Below, piece by piece: positions 1-9,339 of a stretch of DNA of 64,000 bases. The notes below the pieces were generated by a model. That model saw only the letters and a list, made by a program, of their open reading frames with translations, made no database searches and was not told where the DNA came from. Positions within the stretch are counted from its first letter, which is position 1. Each line of letters starts with the position of its first letter. The DNA is from Pirellulales bacterium (lineage in GTDB: Bacteria > Planctomycetota > Planctomycetia > Pirellulales > JANQPP01), in the NCBI GenBank assembly GCA_028289405.1, contig JANQPP010000051.1, positions 58,730-122,729 of the forward strand. The letters run 5' to 3'. The translations under genes were made by a program, and so were the position numbers.

Positions 1-681
1 ATTCACGGTAGCGCGAGCTGTTTCCATGGGGCGTTCTTGACGGTCGTCGAGGGCTTGCTGCCGGAGCGCGACGGTGGTTTGTTGCCGTGCCAATCGGCGA
101 GGCGGGTTGGATTCAACTTCCTCGACTTCCCATTCGCGATCCGACCAGGCCGTTTCCTCCGAGAGAGCCGGCTCTTCGGCATATTCTTCAGGTCCAGGTT
201 CCATTTCGTCGGCGTAGATCTCCGCCGCGACGGTGGAGGCCACATCTTCGTCATCCGGCCAAGCCGTGGGTATTTGGGAACCCTCATCGGGATCCGAGAA
301 TTCTGCTTCTGTGTCCGGCGGACGTGAATTCGCGGCATATTGGCCGCCTGTCTCGTCCGAGTCGAGCGTGGTGCGCTCTGAAATCAGCCGGTAGCGGCTG
401 CCCGCCACTTGCCGCGTCGGATACTCATCCACCGAGGAGGTGGTATTAGGTGGGATTCCCCGGCTATCCGAGCCCTCGGGCACACTCGACCCGCCGTAGG
501 GGGTGGAGTCATAGGGCGCCGTCCGCGCCGAAGGGACCGCGCTTCCCGTGGGGGGAGGGGAGATCGTCTGCGGTGGCAAAAACGGATCGACGCTCAGCGG
601 TTGCGCCGGCTGGCGGCAGCCGTTGCCGCAATACGCGAGGAGCACGAGGAAGGCCACGGCTGGGGGCCGGGAACGCTGCAT
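1..681 (-). CDS. Truncated lipoprotein, acidic, function unknown
   Basis: The reading frame starts at 681 and is still open at the left edge, so 227 codons are visible and the C-terminus is missing. The N-terminus is a short basic stretch (MQRSR), a hydrophobic core (VAFLVLLAY) and a Cys pair (C18, C22), which looks like a lipoprotein signal although Tyr precedes the first Cys instead of a small residue. The mature part is low-complexity: Pro/Ser/Thr-rich first, then very acidic (many Glu/Asp) up to about residue 190, which suggests an extended periplasmic or surface linker. GGAAAGG lies about 8 bases before the ATG. No family was recognised. A 15-base palindrome sits just upstream at 696-710. 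The gene is supported by the start, signal and ribosome site; its role is unknown. Confidence 0.7.
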   Translation of the reverse strand, partial: MQRSRPPAVAFLVLLAYCGNGCRQPAQPLSVDPFLPPQTISPPPTGSAVPSARTAPYDSTPYGGSSVPEGSDSRGIPPNTTSSVDEYPTRQVAGSRYRLISERTTLDSDETGGQYAANSRPPDTEAEFSDPDEGSQIPTAWPDDEDVASTVAAEIYADEMEPGPEEYAEEPALSEETAWSDREWEVEEVESNPPRRLARQQTTVALRQQALDDRQERPMETARATVN

Positions 682-695
682 GGATCCATCCTTTC

Positions 696-710
696 CACCG
701 AACTTCGGTG
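696..710. repeat. Short palindrome upstream of the lipoprotein start
   Basis: CACCGAA and TTCGGTG form a perfect 7-base inverted repeat around one central base, 15-29 bases before the lipoprotein ATG. A second short palindrome (CTTCGTGAAG) follows at once. It could be an operator or a 5' leader hairpin; nothing else supports either. Confidence 0.35.
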
Positions 711-1054
711 CTTCGTGAAGCCCTGCCCACAACGGTTTCCAAAATAGCAGGGGCAGTAGAGTACCGAATTCCGACCGGCTGTCCAGATCGGTTTCGAGGA
801 CTTGAATCAGCAGAAACCCGAAATTGGCCGGCCAACGCGCGAAACTGGAGAAGCGGAGGCAGACCCGTAGCCTGGATGCTCGTCACCCAGGATCGAAGGT
901 GAGGAAAAGCCGTTCCCGCACGGATGGACAAGCTAGCCCGTGACACAGGCATGGCTTGATGCGGACTCGATTTTGCTTGCCCACTTGCGACGCAAAGCTC
1001 AAGATAAGGGTGAACTGGGCATCCGAGACCTCGGCAAGCAGGGCAGTGGAGAGC
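711..1054. other. Intergenic region between divergent genes, no gene seen
   Basis: This stretch separates the minus-strand lipoprotein from the plus-strand gene at 1055. Open frames crossing it do not look like proteins (arginine/proline-rich, no motif). It should hold the promoters of both genes, but no convincing -35/-10 pair was identified. Confidence 0.4.
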
Positions 1055-1509
1055 ATGTACATGCGTGTTTCAATAGTTGCCGGGATCGCCCCTTGGTTGG
1101 CATTTCTCTTTTGCCCGCATGTACCGTCGCCGTGTGGGACGGATATTTTCCACTTACCGTGACGGTAGTGTCGGATTACGAGCAAACGATCGAGTCCATT
1201 TCATACGCCGACGCGAATAGGCAATTCGTCGCGGATGCCTTGGCCAAGATTAGTAACACAGAACATGACCAAGAATTCCGTGCCGTCGAGGATTGGGATG
1301 GCCAATCATTCACTGCCAGGATTCCAAGCTCTGGCCGCAGGGACCAATTCGGCATCGAGCACCAGTACTGGCACTCACCGTTTGTCGTCATTTGGGTTCA
1401 ATTCGAAGATGGCAGTTCACGGCGCATCGCCGCCGAAATACCCAAAGGGAGAGGCGCCCGGGGAATGACGATTAAGTTGTCGAAAGACGATTTAGATCTG
1501 TGGCAGTGA
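1055..1509 (+). CDS. Hypothetical secreted protein, apparent frameshift near 1130
   Basis: A good ribosome site (GTGGAGAG) precedes ATG 1055, which opens a signal-peptide-like segment (MYMRVSIVAGIAPWLAFLFC). That frame stops at 1162. The protein-like remainder lies in another frame from about 1130 to the stop at 1509, beginning GYFPLTVTVVSDYE and ending KLSKDDLDLWQ. The same second frame is open back to 940, but its upstream part does not look like a natural N-terminus. The simplest reading is one small exported protein broken by a frameshift, either a true mutation or a sequencing error. The alternative is a frame-1 protein starting near 940. No family was recognised. Confidence 0.45.
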
Positions 1510-1626
1510 CGGGCACGTGCTTTGTGCAATCTTATTGGTAATTTGTGCGAAGAGACGCGGATGCATGAAAAGTCACAGCGGTCTGACTATGGTTGAAGCG
1601 CTGACTTATGCATGACCCCAACACAC

Positions 1627-2565
1627 TCATCGCGTCAGGCGGTCCAAGGACCAGCCCAAGAGGCTCAGCGCATTAAAGCCGGCGTGCAACAGCACACAGG
1701 GAGCGAGGCGGCCCGTGTAAGCGAAGAGGCCACCCAGCACCAGTGCCAGCCCGAAGAGGGGAATCGGATCGGGAGCGATGCCGCTGCCTGCCAGCAGCGC
1801 TTGCGCGAGAAGTTGCACAAGATACACGGGCACCACGCAGGCGGCCAGTGCCAAGCCCGCCAGGCGCACGTCACGTCGCAGGGAGGACGGTTCGCCGGGT
1901 GGTGTCCAGCCCCAGTCGCCATGCCGCCAGCGCGACCACGCGGACACGCCACACACGAAACTCAAATTCGTGAGGCTGCCGGCGAGAATGATTTTGATCA
2001 GCAATTCGGCGTCGAGGGGCGGGCCGCGCGTGTCCCGCCAATGGATCAGCGCGAACAGGAGTGAACTGGCCACGATCGGGAAAAGTGAATACGGCTGTTC
2101 CCTGGTGTCATCGCCGCGTAATCGAAACCAGCGCCGCTCCCAAACAGCGAGCCCGCCTTGCAGCAGGTGGCGAAACAGGAGCTCTTCCGCCAAGGGGGCC
2201 AAAATCACCGCAGATGCTACGCACAGGATCAAGACCGGCCAGCGGGTATCTTGCTCCAAAAGCACTGCCAGGGGATGCTGTTGGGCTTCCTCCGCGACTG
2301 GAGCGTTCACGCCGTTCGCCTCGTTGATCCCCAGCGGCATGACCCAAGCGGCGAACACGGATTGCAAGGCGACGTAAAAAACTCCCAACAGGAGGAGTTC
2401 CTCGATCGACCAGGCAACAGGCGGCGGGCGTCGCCGCAGTTCTTGATGCCGGCGCTGCCGGTATTGCCGGAAAAGCCAGGCCAGGGCCAAAACATGTGCC
2501 GTGGCCACGGCGGCAAGAAATATCGCCAAAGGCCACGCGCGGAGATTTTCGAGCCCGGTCGTCAT
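1627..2565 (-). CDS. CPBP family intramembrane metalloprotease
   Basis: A 312-residue membrane protein with about seven hydrophobic segments. It carries the three CPBP (Abi) signatures: the EExxxR motif at E127-E128-R132 (AEELLFRHLLQG), a membrane histidine at H175 (FALIH), and a C-terminal HAGFN motif near residue 295. These residues form the glutamate/histidine active site in Rce1-type CAAX-processing proteases. Bacterial members often process or protect small peptides, but no substrate is suggested here. It starts at ATG 2565, 38 bases after the pgsA stop on the same strand, so it probably ends the rimO-pgsA transcript. A second, shorter CPBP protein lies at 58117-58656. Confidence 0.87.
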   Translation of the reverse strand: MTTGLENLRAWPLAIFLAAVATAHVLALAWLFRQYRQRRHQELRRRPPPVAWSIEELLLLGVFYVALQSVFAAWVMPLGINEANGVNAPVAEEAQQHPLAVLLEQDTRWPVLILCVASAVILAPLAEELLFRHLLQGGLAVWERRWFRLRGDDTREQPYSLFPIVASSLLFALIHWRDTRGPPLDAELLIKIILAGSLTNLSFVCGVSAWSRWRHGDWGWTPPGEPSSLRRDVRLAGLALAACVVPVYLVQLLAQALLAGSGIAPDPIPLFGLALVLGGLFAYTGRLAPCVLLHAGFNALSLLGWSLDRLTR

Positions 2566-2603
2566 GGCCAGCCACCGGAAACGGATTCCGCGACGAAAAA
2601 AAG

Positions 2604-3221
2604 TCAGGAGGAACGTGAATCAGGTGCCGTCAACAACCGGATAGCCACGAAGATGTAGCCCACTCCGGAGTAGATCGTGAGCAACACGGCGAGCCAGACC
2701 ATGGCCGTGCGAGTCCAGGCGAGGGCCGTGGGCACAACCTGTGGCTCCGTATAGGAGAGGACGAAGATACACAATGCCGCCGCGATGCATTGGAATACCA
2801 TCTTCAATTTCCCGGCCATCGAGGCGGAAAAGTCCCCGCCTTGCTGCTCGATGAAGCCCCGCAACGCCGTTACCAAAAGCTCCCGGCCCACGATGACCGT
2901 TGCCATCCAAGCGGCTACGCCGGAACGTGGCTCCGCGACCAGGAAGATGAAGGTGCCGCAGATCACGACCTTATCCACGAACGGATCCAAGATCCGTCCC
3001 AGCGTGGTGACTTGGCCATACTTACGGGCCCAATAGCCATCGATCCAATCGGTCGCGGCGGCGAGGATAAAGACCACCAAGGAGGCCATGTACCATTGCC
3101 ATGTCATAATGAAGAACAGGGCAATGGCCAAGATGAGCCGGAGGAAACTGAGTTGGTTCGGCACGTTGAAAACGTGCGCGGGATTGATACGGGATTCAAA
3201 CGTGCCTGGCATGGTCTCCAT
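2604..3221 (-). CDS. pgsA: CDP-diacylglycerol-glycerol-3-phosphate 3-phosphatidyltransferase
   Basis: Transfers glycerol-3-phosphate onto CDP-diacylglycerol to make phosphatidylglycerophosphate, the first committed step to phosphatidylglycerol in the inner membrane. The 205-residue protein has the usual multi-helix layout and the full CDP-alcohol phosphotransferase motif D-x2-DG-x2-AR-x8-G-x3-D-x3-D, seen as DWIDGYWAR followed by GRILDPFVD. PNQLSFLRL near the N-terminus is also typical (usually PNxLTxxR). ATG 3221 lies 9 bases beyond the rimO stop; a second ATG at 3212 is possible and is preceded by GGAGA. Coupling to rimO is clear from spacing. The PgsA call over another CDP-alcohol transferase rests on length and motif context. 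Confidence 0.88.
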   Translation of the reverse strand: METMPGTFESRINPAHVFNVPNQLSFLRLILAIALFFIMTWQWYMASLVVFILAAATDWIDGYWARKYGQVTTLGRILDPFVDKVVICGTFIFLVAEPRSGVAAWMATVIVGRELLVTALRGFIEQQGGDFSASMAGKLKMVFQCIAAALCIFVLSYTEPQVVPTALAWTRTAMVWLAVLLTIYSGVGYIFVAIRLLTAPDSRSS

Positions 3222-3230
3222 GGTGGAATC

Positions 3231-4643
3231 TCAACGGGGCTCCCCGACGGGAGCGGCGATCAAATCATATTCCTGAAACGCAACGACTTCGCAGGGGACG
3301 ATTTGTCCAGCCCGCAAACCTGGGCCGGTGACATACACGGCGGCGTCCACATCCGGCGCGTCCGCGTATGTGCGGCCTATCCATACATTCTTTTCCTCGG
3401 GCAGCGGTACGTCCAGCAGAACATCCAGCCGACGGCCCACTTGCCGCTGGTTCCACTGGAAAGCGATCTCTTGCTGCACTTCCATCAGGCGTTCCCGCCG
3501 CTGTTCGCGTTCCTCCGGAGGGACTGAAGGCCGTAAGCGGGCCGCGGGCGTATCCGGTTCATCAGAGTAGGTGAACACTCCCATCCGCTCAAATCGCCAT
3601 TCCCGCGTGAAGCGGACCAACTCCTCGAATTGCTCCTCGGTCTCCCCGGGAAAGCCGGTGATGAACGTGGTCCGCAGTACCAATTCGGGCATGGCCCGTC
3701 GGAGACGGTCGAGCAATGCCTCCGTATCCCGGCGGTTGACCCGCCGTGCCATCCGCCGGAGCATCACGTCGTCAATATGTTGCAGGGGAATGTCCAAGTA
3801 AGGCAGAATCTTGCGGCTCGCGGCGATCCGTTCAATCAACTCCTCGCCGAAGTACATGGGATAGAGGTACATCAAGCGGATCCAGTCGATGCCCTGTACC
3901 TCTTCCAGACGCTGCAACAGTTCCGCCAGCATCGGCTGACCGTAAATGTCGAGCCCGTAATACGTGGTGTCCTGTGCCACGATGATAATTTCCCGGGCGC
4001 CTCCCGTGGCAAGTTCTTCCGCTTCCAGGACGATATCTTCCATGGGCTTGGAAGCGTGCGTGCCGCGCATTTTGGGAATCGCGCAGAACGTGCAGAGCCG
4101 GTCGCAGCCTTCGGAGATTTTCAGATAGGCCATGTGCGGCGGCGTGATGCGGAAGCGGTGGCGGTCCGAGAGCGCGCGGACCGGGGCCGGCTGGAACAGG
4201 CTGCGCTGTTCGTCCAAACCTTCGACGAAACGTCCCGCGGCGCGGGCAATCTCTTCGCGTCCGAAGACGCCGAGCACGGCATCGATTTCCGGGTATTGTT
4301 CCAGCAGCGCATCCTTTTGCCGTTCGGCGAGGCAGCCCGCCACGAGCACGCCCCGCACTTGTCCCTCACGCTTGAGGGCCAGCATTTCATGGATCACGCC
4401 GAGCGACTCGTCACGCGCCCGCTCAATGAACCCGCAAGTGTTGATCACCACCAAATCCGCGCCGGCCGGTTCCCGGACCAGTTCGAACTGCCCCTGCTGC
4501 ATGACCGCCAGCATTCGTTCGCTGTCCACGAGATTCTTGGGACATCCCAGGCTGACGAAGGCGAACGTAGCCTTCGCGCGGGGTTGGCTGGCCAACCGGC
4601 TGGAGTACTCCGCGGACTTGGGTACAGTGTCGGACGAAATCAT
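3231..4643 (-). CDS. rimO: Ribosomal protein S12 methylthiotransferase RimO
   Basis: Radical-SAM enzyme that adds a methylthio group to the conserved aspartate of ribosomal protein S12. The N-terminal UPF0004 domain shows the three cluster cysteines (SLGCPKNLVDSE, NTCGF, VAGCL). The central radical-SAM CxxxCxxC motif is CDRLCTFCAIPKMRG, and a C-terminal TRAM-like segment (about residues 395-465) is present. SLGCPKNLVDSE separates RimO from the tRNA enzyme MiaB. At 470 residues it is slightly longer than usual because of about 27 extra N-terminal residues. Its predicted substrate, S12, is encoded at 9340-9705 in the same window. It is first in a close-spaced run with pgsA and the CPBP protease. 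Confidence 0.96.
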   Translation of the reverse strand: MISSDTVPKSAEYSSRLASQPRAKATFAFVSLGCPKNLVDSERMLAVMQQGQFELVREPAGADLVVINTCGFIERARDESLGVIHEMLALKREGQVRGVLVAGCLAERQKDALLEQYPEIDAVLGVFGREEIARAAGRFVEGLDEQRSLFQPAPVRALSDRHRFRITPPHMAYLKISEGCDRLCTFCAIPKMRGTHASKPMEDIVLEAEELATGGAREIIIVAQDTTYYGLDIYGQPMLAELLQRLEEVQGIDWIRLMYLYPMYFGEELIERIAASRKILPYLDIPLQHIDDVMLRRMARRVNRRDTEALLDRLRRAMPELVLRTTFITGFPGETEEQFEELVRFTREWRFERMGVFTYSDEPDTPAARLRPSVPPEEREQRRERLMEVQQEIAFQWNQRQVGRRLDVLLDVPLPEEKNVWIGRTYADAPDVDAAVYVTGPGLRAGQIVPCEVVAFQEYDLIAAPVGEPR

Positions 4644-4704
4644 TTGGAATCAGTTCCTCATAGCACCGCGTCTCGTGCCGGCGGCTGCCGGATTGCGAAG
4701 GCGT

Positions 4705-6219
4705 TCATGGCTGGGAAAAGGCGTACATGCCCTCGAGCGTACGGACGTAGAGTGTGTCCTCCACGACGGCGGGCGTGGCGAAAATCGGTTCGCCGAGATC
4801 ATTCTTGGCCAAGACTTGAAATTCATCCCCCGCTTGGATCAATGTGATAACGCCCTCTCCCGAGGCCGCCAGAATTTTTCCATCCACGGCCAGTGGTGAT
4901 GAAAAGTAACCGCCACCGGCGCCCAGCCGTTTGCGATATAGCAACTCGCCCGAATCCGCCGCGAAACAGGAGAGCACGCCGCCATTGCGCAGCGCGTAGA
5001 GCCGACCGTCATGGACCAGCGGCGAGGGAACCTCGGGCACGTTTTTTTCGGCCCGCCACAGCAGATGCGACTTGCTGACGTCGCCGCTGCCACCGAGCCG
5101 GATGGCGACGAGGCCATGCTTCATCGATTTCACGATCTGCTTAAATATCAGCCGGGAGCCCCACCACTCCAGCCGGGAGATGGCGTTATCCTTCCCGATA
5201 TCGATCGAGGAAAAGACCAAGCCGATGCCAATGTTTCCTCCGAGGTTTTTGTCCAATTCGGGCCGCTGCGTGATCGCAAAATCCTCTGGAAGTTCATCCC
5301 GGTCGATCAGTCCGTCCTCGTCGGCGTCATATTTTTCTTTCAGTTCATTGAAGCTGGGAAGCTCCACCATTTGGTCTTCCTCGCCGAAGTTGTTCCACGC
5401 GGCGACGTAGACGGCATCTTCTGCTAACACAGGAGAGGCACAACCCGTCGTGGAGACGCTGACGGTCCACTGGAGCTGGCCGTCCGCTAGGTTGTATGCC
5501 ACGACCTGTCCCGAACGATGTACGACCACAATGCCGCCACAGACGAGGGGCGTGGCTTCGCCGCCGTGCCCCATATCTTGTGGAGAGGTGTTTGGATGTT
5601 GCGCCTTCCAGACGATCTCTCCGGATTCGCGGTCGAGGGCCAGGAGGAAATGTTCGCCTTTCCCTTCGCGGTTGATCAGCAAGAGATTTCCGGCCAAGGC
5701 GGGGGAAGTGCCACTGCCATTGAATTTTTGGGCCAGCGGCAGATCGTGGTGCCAGACTTCCTCGCCCTCATGGCTCAAACAGATCAGCCCGCACGATCCG
5801 AAGTAAAAGTAAACTCGCTCGGTATCGGCGACCGGCGTGGCGGAGGCGGGGCTGCTCGTGCGGTGAACCTTCTCGATTTCTTTCGCAGGAGCATCCTGTT
5901 CCCAAAGCTGGCTCCCATCGGACCGACGGAGGCAAATCATTTTCAGGGTCTTTGTCTCGGCATCGAATCCGGTGAGAAAGATCCGATTTCCCCAGACGCA
6001 AGGCGAGGAATGGCCCGGCGGCAACTCGGCCCGCCAGAGCAAGTTTTCCGTGGGACCGAACTGCAGAGGGATTCGTCCATTTTCCGCGACGCCTGAACCG
6101 TCAGGCCCGCGAAATTGTGGCCAGTTCGGTTTGTCCAGATCCTTGGCTGAGAGCACCATGGGCATGGCCATCCCCAGCCCCAGGGACAGACATGCCGTGA
6201 ACAATCGCCAGTAAGACAT
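4705..6219 (-). CDS. Secreted PQQ-like beta-propeller protein with paired EF-hands
   Basis: A 504-residue exported protein of the PQQ-binding-like beta-propeller type (WD40-like strands: WRAELPPGHSSPCVWGNRIF, ending TLYVRTLEGMYAF). ATG 6219 was chosen because GAGGTGGGGA lies just upstream and a clean signal peptide follows (cleavage near MVLSA); upstream codons in frame are not protein-like. The middle contains two EF-hand loops (DADEDGLIDRDE and DIGKDNAISRLE) inserted between propeller blades, so calcium binding is likely. No PQQ-dehydrogenase catalytic residues were recognised; planctomycete members of this group are usually of unknown function. A shorter relative lies at 51998-53362. It is separated from rimO by 61 bases and may share its direction only by chance. 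Confidence 0.85.
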   Translation of the reverse strand: MSYWRLFTACLSLGLGMAMPMVLSAKDLDKPNWPQFRGPDGSGVAENGRIPLQFGPTENLLWRAELPPGHSSPCVWGNRIFLTGFDAETKTLKMICLRRSDGSQLWEQDAPAKEIEKVHRTSSPASATPVADTERVYFYFGSCGLICLSHEGEEVWHHDLPLAQKFNGSGTSPALAGNLLLINREGKGEHFLLALDRESGEIVWKAQHPNTSPQDMGHGGEATPLVCGGIVVVHRSGQVVAYNLADGQLQWTVSVSTTGCASPVLAEDAVYVAAWNNFGEEDQMVELPSFNELKEKYDADEDGLIDRDELPEDFAITQRPELDKNLGGNIGIGLVFSSIDIGKDNAISRLEWWGSRLIFKQIVKSMKHGLVAIRLGGSGDVSKSHLLWRAEKNVPEVPSPLVHDGRLYALRNGGVLSCFAADSGELLYRKRLGAGGGYFSSPLAVDGKILAASGEGVITLIQAGDEFQVLAKNDLGEPIFATPAVVEDTLYVRTLEGMYAFSQP

Positions 6220-6440
6220 TTCCCCACCTCGCTCGTAATGAAATTTCAGAGCGTACGTCACTGAAAGATAGCGGTCTTTTTGCTGGCCTGGACACGTGAA
6301 TCGCGCCGCTGGAGAACCCTGCCCCGCGATCACGATGCAATGCGAGCCGGATCGACGGAAGTGGCCGGCGCGTATTTCCGCAGTGTAAACGATGGGACGG
6401 GGCTCGGTAAGTCAAACGGGCCGCGTGAACCTTTGGGAAA

Positions 6441-8513
6441 CTAGACCATCGTCCGGACGACTTCCTCGGGCGCAGCGCCGTAATCGGAAGGCTCCATGCT
6501 GCACGTGGCTCGGCCTTGGCTCATGCCTCGCATGGCGGTCGAGTAGCCGAACAGGTTTCGCAGCGGGACTTCGGCGGTGATCACAGCCATGGAGCCCCGG
6601 ATGATGTTCTTGGTGATCACGGCCCGCCGCTGCTGCAAGTCGCCCACGAAGTCACCCATATTTTCCTCGGGGACGGTGACTTCCAGATTCATGATTGGTT
6701 CCAAGAGGACGCAGCCCGCCTGGCGCAAGCCCTGTTCAAAAGCCTCCGCGACGGCGATGCGGACCGCTGCTTCGGTGGTCTCCGTCTCGCTGAATTCCCC
6801 TTCCAAAATGCGTGCCTGCACGCGGATCAGCGGATTGCCGTATAGTCCGCCCCCTTCGAGCCGGCCCTGCAATTCCTCCACGGCGATGGGAGCCCATTCC
6901 TTGGGGAATCCTTCCCCAGCGGCAAAGAGGGCTTTGTTGTCCGTGCTCCCGCCTTCCAGCGGGCTCATTTCAATGGTCATTTTGGCGAAAAGCTGGGTTC
7001 CCGCGATCTGCCGGTTGCATTCGCCCGTCGCCACGGCGGTTCCCCCGATCGTTTCGCGATAGTTGACCCGGGGCTGATGGACCTTTACGTCCAGGTTGAA
7101 ATCTCGCAACAGTCGATGTTTGATCACTTCCAAATGCAACTCGCCCATGCCGCTGATCAGCGTTTGCCCCGTCTCTTCGTTTTCCACGGCCCGGAACGTG
7201 GGATCCTGCCTCTTCATCATCTCCAAAACATCGGCCAGTTTCTTCCGCTCACCGGTCGATTCGGGCTCGATGGCCATGGAAATGACCGTCTCGGGGAAGA
7301 CGATGCTCTCCAGCAAAATCGGGTGCTGTGGCTGGCAGAGCGTATCGCCCGTGATGGAATGCCGCAGGCCGATGACACCCACGATATCCCCCGCTTCGAC
7401 CGAGGGAATCTGTTCTCGGCTATCCGCCTGGACATGCCACAACTGGGCCACGTTCTCCTTTTTCTCCTTGCCAGGATTGAGCACACGGGTCCCCGCTTTG
7501 AGGGTACCCGAATAGACGCGGACATAGTGCAGGTCACCATGCCGGTCCCCGATGACCTTGAAAACCAAGCCGCAAAAGGGGGCGTCGTTATCCGGGGCCC
7601 GCTTCTCAATCTTGTCCGGTTTTTGCGGGCTGGGGCCTTCCACGGGGGGCCGGTCGAGCGGGCAGGGCAAATAATGGCCCACCCCGTCCAGCACCGGCTG
7701 GATGCCGATGCAGTCGAGCGCCGACCCGCACATCGTGGGTACGATCAGGTTGTGCAGCGTGGCGTCCCGCAGCACGCTGCGAATCAGTTCGCTGGGAACG
7801 GGCGCCTCTTCCAGCACCAACTCCGCCAATTCGTTGCTGTAGTCGAAGAGCTGTTCGAGCATCTGTCCCCGCCATAGGTCCGCCTCGGCGGAAAGTTCGC
7901 TGGGAATCTCCTCGGCCCGCATCTCCTTGCCCCGTGACTCCTGATCGAACGTGAGGTATTTCATCTCGATCAAATCGATGATGCCGCGAAATCCCTCCGG
8001 CACATGTGGCGGACCTGAGCCGACGGGGATGTTGATGGCCACCGGCTTGGCTCCCAGCCGGCTGTTCATTTCGCGGAGGACTTCATCGAAACTGGCTCCC
8101 TCGCGGTCCATTTTGTTGATGAAGGCGATGCGGGGAATCAGGTATTTGTCGGCCTGCCGCCAGACCGTTTCGCTTTGTGCCTCAACCCCTTCGCGGGCGC
8201 TGAGGACCACCACGGCCCCATCCAACACACGGAGGGAACGTTCCACCTCCGCCGTGAAATCGACGTGCCCCGGCGTGTCGATCAGGTTGACGATCACGTC
8301 CTTCCAGGGAAACGTGACGCAGGCTGAATAGATCGTGATACCACGCTGCTGTTCCTCGGGATCGAAATCGGTTTCCGTGGTTCCTTTGTCGACGTCGCCC
8401 ATGCGATGGATGCTGCCTGTGAAGAACAGCATCCGTTCGGTCACCGTCGTTTTGCCGGCATCGATGTGGGCGATGATGCCGATGTTCCGAATTTTTCGAA
8501 TATCGCGGGCCAT
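6441..8513 (-). CDS. fusA: Elongation factor G, EFG2-like type
   Basis: A 690-residue translational GTPase with complete G motifs: AHIDAGKTT (G1), RGITI (G2), DTPGHVDF (G3), NKMD (G4). It is located after rpsL and rpsG, the classical str-operon position of fusA. Several details match the EFG2/mitochondrial EFG2 type more than the standard translocase: the switch-I region GDVDKGTTETDF, a domain IV that lacks the usual GGRGQYG segment (ATGECNRQIAGTQLF instead), and the C-terminal LEPIMNLEVTVPEENMGDF. Characterised EFG2 proteins work with the recycling factor to split ribosomes. So this copy may serve recycling, with the translocase elsewhere; that is inference from motif comparison. ATG 8513 is followed directly by the conserved N-terminus. 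Confidence 0.92.
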   Translation of the reverse strand: MARDIRKIRNIGIIAHIDAGKTTVTERMLFFTGSIHRMGDVDKGTTETDFDPEEQQRGITIYSACVTFPWKDVIVNLIDTPGHVDFTAEVERSLRVLDGAVVVLSAREGVEAQSETVWRQADKYLIPRIAFINKMDREGASFDEVLREMNSRLGAKPVAINIPVGSGPPHVPEGFRGIIDLIEMKYLTFDQESRGKEMRAEEIPSELSAEADLWRGQMLEQLFDYSNELAELVLEEAPVPSELIRSVLRDATLHNLIVPTMCGSALDCIGIQPVLDGVGHYLPCPLDRPPVEGPSPQKPDKIEKRAPDNDAPFCGLVFKVIGDRHGDLHYVRVYSGTLKAGTRVLNPGKEKKENVAQLWHVQADSREQIPSVEAGDIVGVIGLRHSITGDTLCQPQHPILLESIVFPETVISMAIEPESTGERKKLADVLEMMKRQDPTFRAVENEETGQTLISGMGELHLEVIKHRLLRDFNLDVKVHQPRVNYRETIGGTAVATGECNRQIAGTQLFAKMTIEMSPLEGGSTDNKALFAAGEGFPKEWAPIAVEELQGRLEGGGLYGNPLIRVQARILEGEFSETETTEAAVRIAVAEAFEQGLRQAGCVLLEPIMNLEVTVPEENMGDFVGDLQQRRAVITKNIIRGSMAVITAEVPLRNLFGYSTAMRGMSQGRATCSMEPSDYGAAPEEVVRTMV

Positions 8514-8786
8514 GATGTCGTTGGGTCGGTGTCCAAAAAGCTCAATGCGAGGATAAAGGCAGGGGTACGGCCAAGGAAACCGCTTCCGCTCCCCTCAAAA
8601 GCCAAAGCCCACCGGGGAAACGAGCACCACGGTCCGATTGGACGCGCGGTTGTTCCGAGCCCGCGGAAACGGAAAATTCAAGGGTAGCGATCCGCATCCC
8701 AATTTGGCAAGTAAGCGCGCATAAATATCGAGGATCCGGCGGATTCGCGGAGCCAAACGAAGAAGGGGGCCAGAAGACTGGCGAAT

Positions 8787-9257
8787 TCACCAGGCGAAGT
8801 GGGCGAAAGCTTTATTCGCATCCGCCATGCGATGCACGTTTTCGCGACGGGTGATCGCGGCACCTTCCCGGCGATAAGCGGCAATCAGTTCGTCCGCCAG
8901 CTTTTGATGCATCGGACGGCCTTTCTTTTCCCGGACGGCCATTAGCAGCCAACGGATCGCCAAGGATTGCTGCCGATTCCGGCTGACCTGCATGGGAACC
9001 TGATAGGCGGCACCACCGACGCGTTTCGAGCGGACTTCGATGGCCGGTTTCACGTTTTCCACCGCCTGTTCGAAGACCACGACCGGTTCTTCGCCGGGGA
9101 CCTTTTTGCGGATCACCTCCAGGGCATCATAAAAAACACCCAGGGCGGTACTCTTTTTACCGTCCCACATCATGCAATTGACAAATTTGCTGACCAGCAA
9201 AGAGTCGTAAACAGGATCAGGTCGAAGTTGGGTCCGGCTGGCGGTAATGCTTCCCAT
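8787..9257 (-). CDS. rpsG: 30S ribosomal protein S7
   Basis: Primary 16S rRNA-binding protein of the 30S head, 156 residues, matching the normal length. Recognisable segments are [15 protein letters not shown] near the N-terminus, [18 protein letters not shown] in the centre and [18 protein letters not shown] at the C-terminus. It is located between rpsL (82 bases upstream) and the EF-G gene, with which it forms the str locus. The 273-base gap to EF-G is unusually long for this operon and contains no recognisable gene; it could hold a separate promoter or leader for EF-G. Confidence 0.97.
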   Translation of the reverse strand: MGSITASRTQLRPDPVYDSLLVSKFVNCMMWDGKKSTALGVFYDALEVIRKKVPGEEPVVVFEQAVENVKPAIEVRSKRVGGAAYQVPMQVSRNRQQSLAIRWLLMAVREKKGRPMHQKLADELIAAYRREGAAITRRENVHRMADANKAFAHFAW

Positions 9258-9339
9258 GATTCAGTATGGCAATCGCTATTAAATGTCTGATGAGTTCTCG
9301 AATACGTTTCGAAGCGAGTAGCGTTTCAGGGTTGCGCGG

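Noticed and set aside
3630..4847. Open frame of 405 codons opposite rimO
   Set aside because: Antisense shadow of RimO with no recognisable domains.
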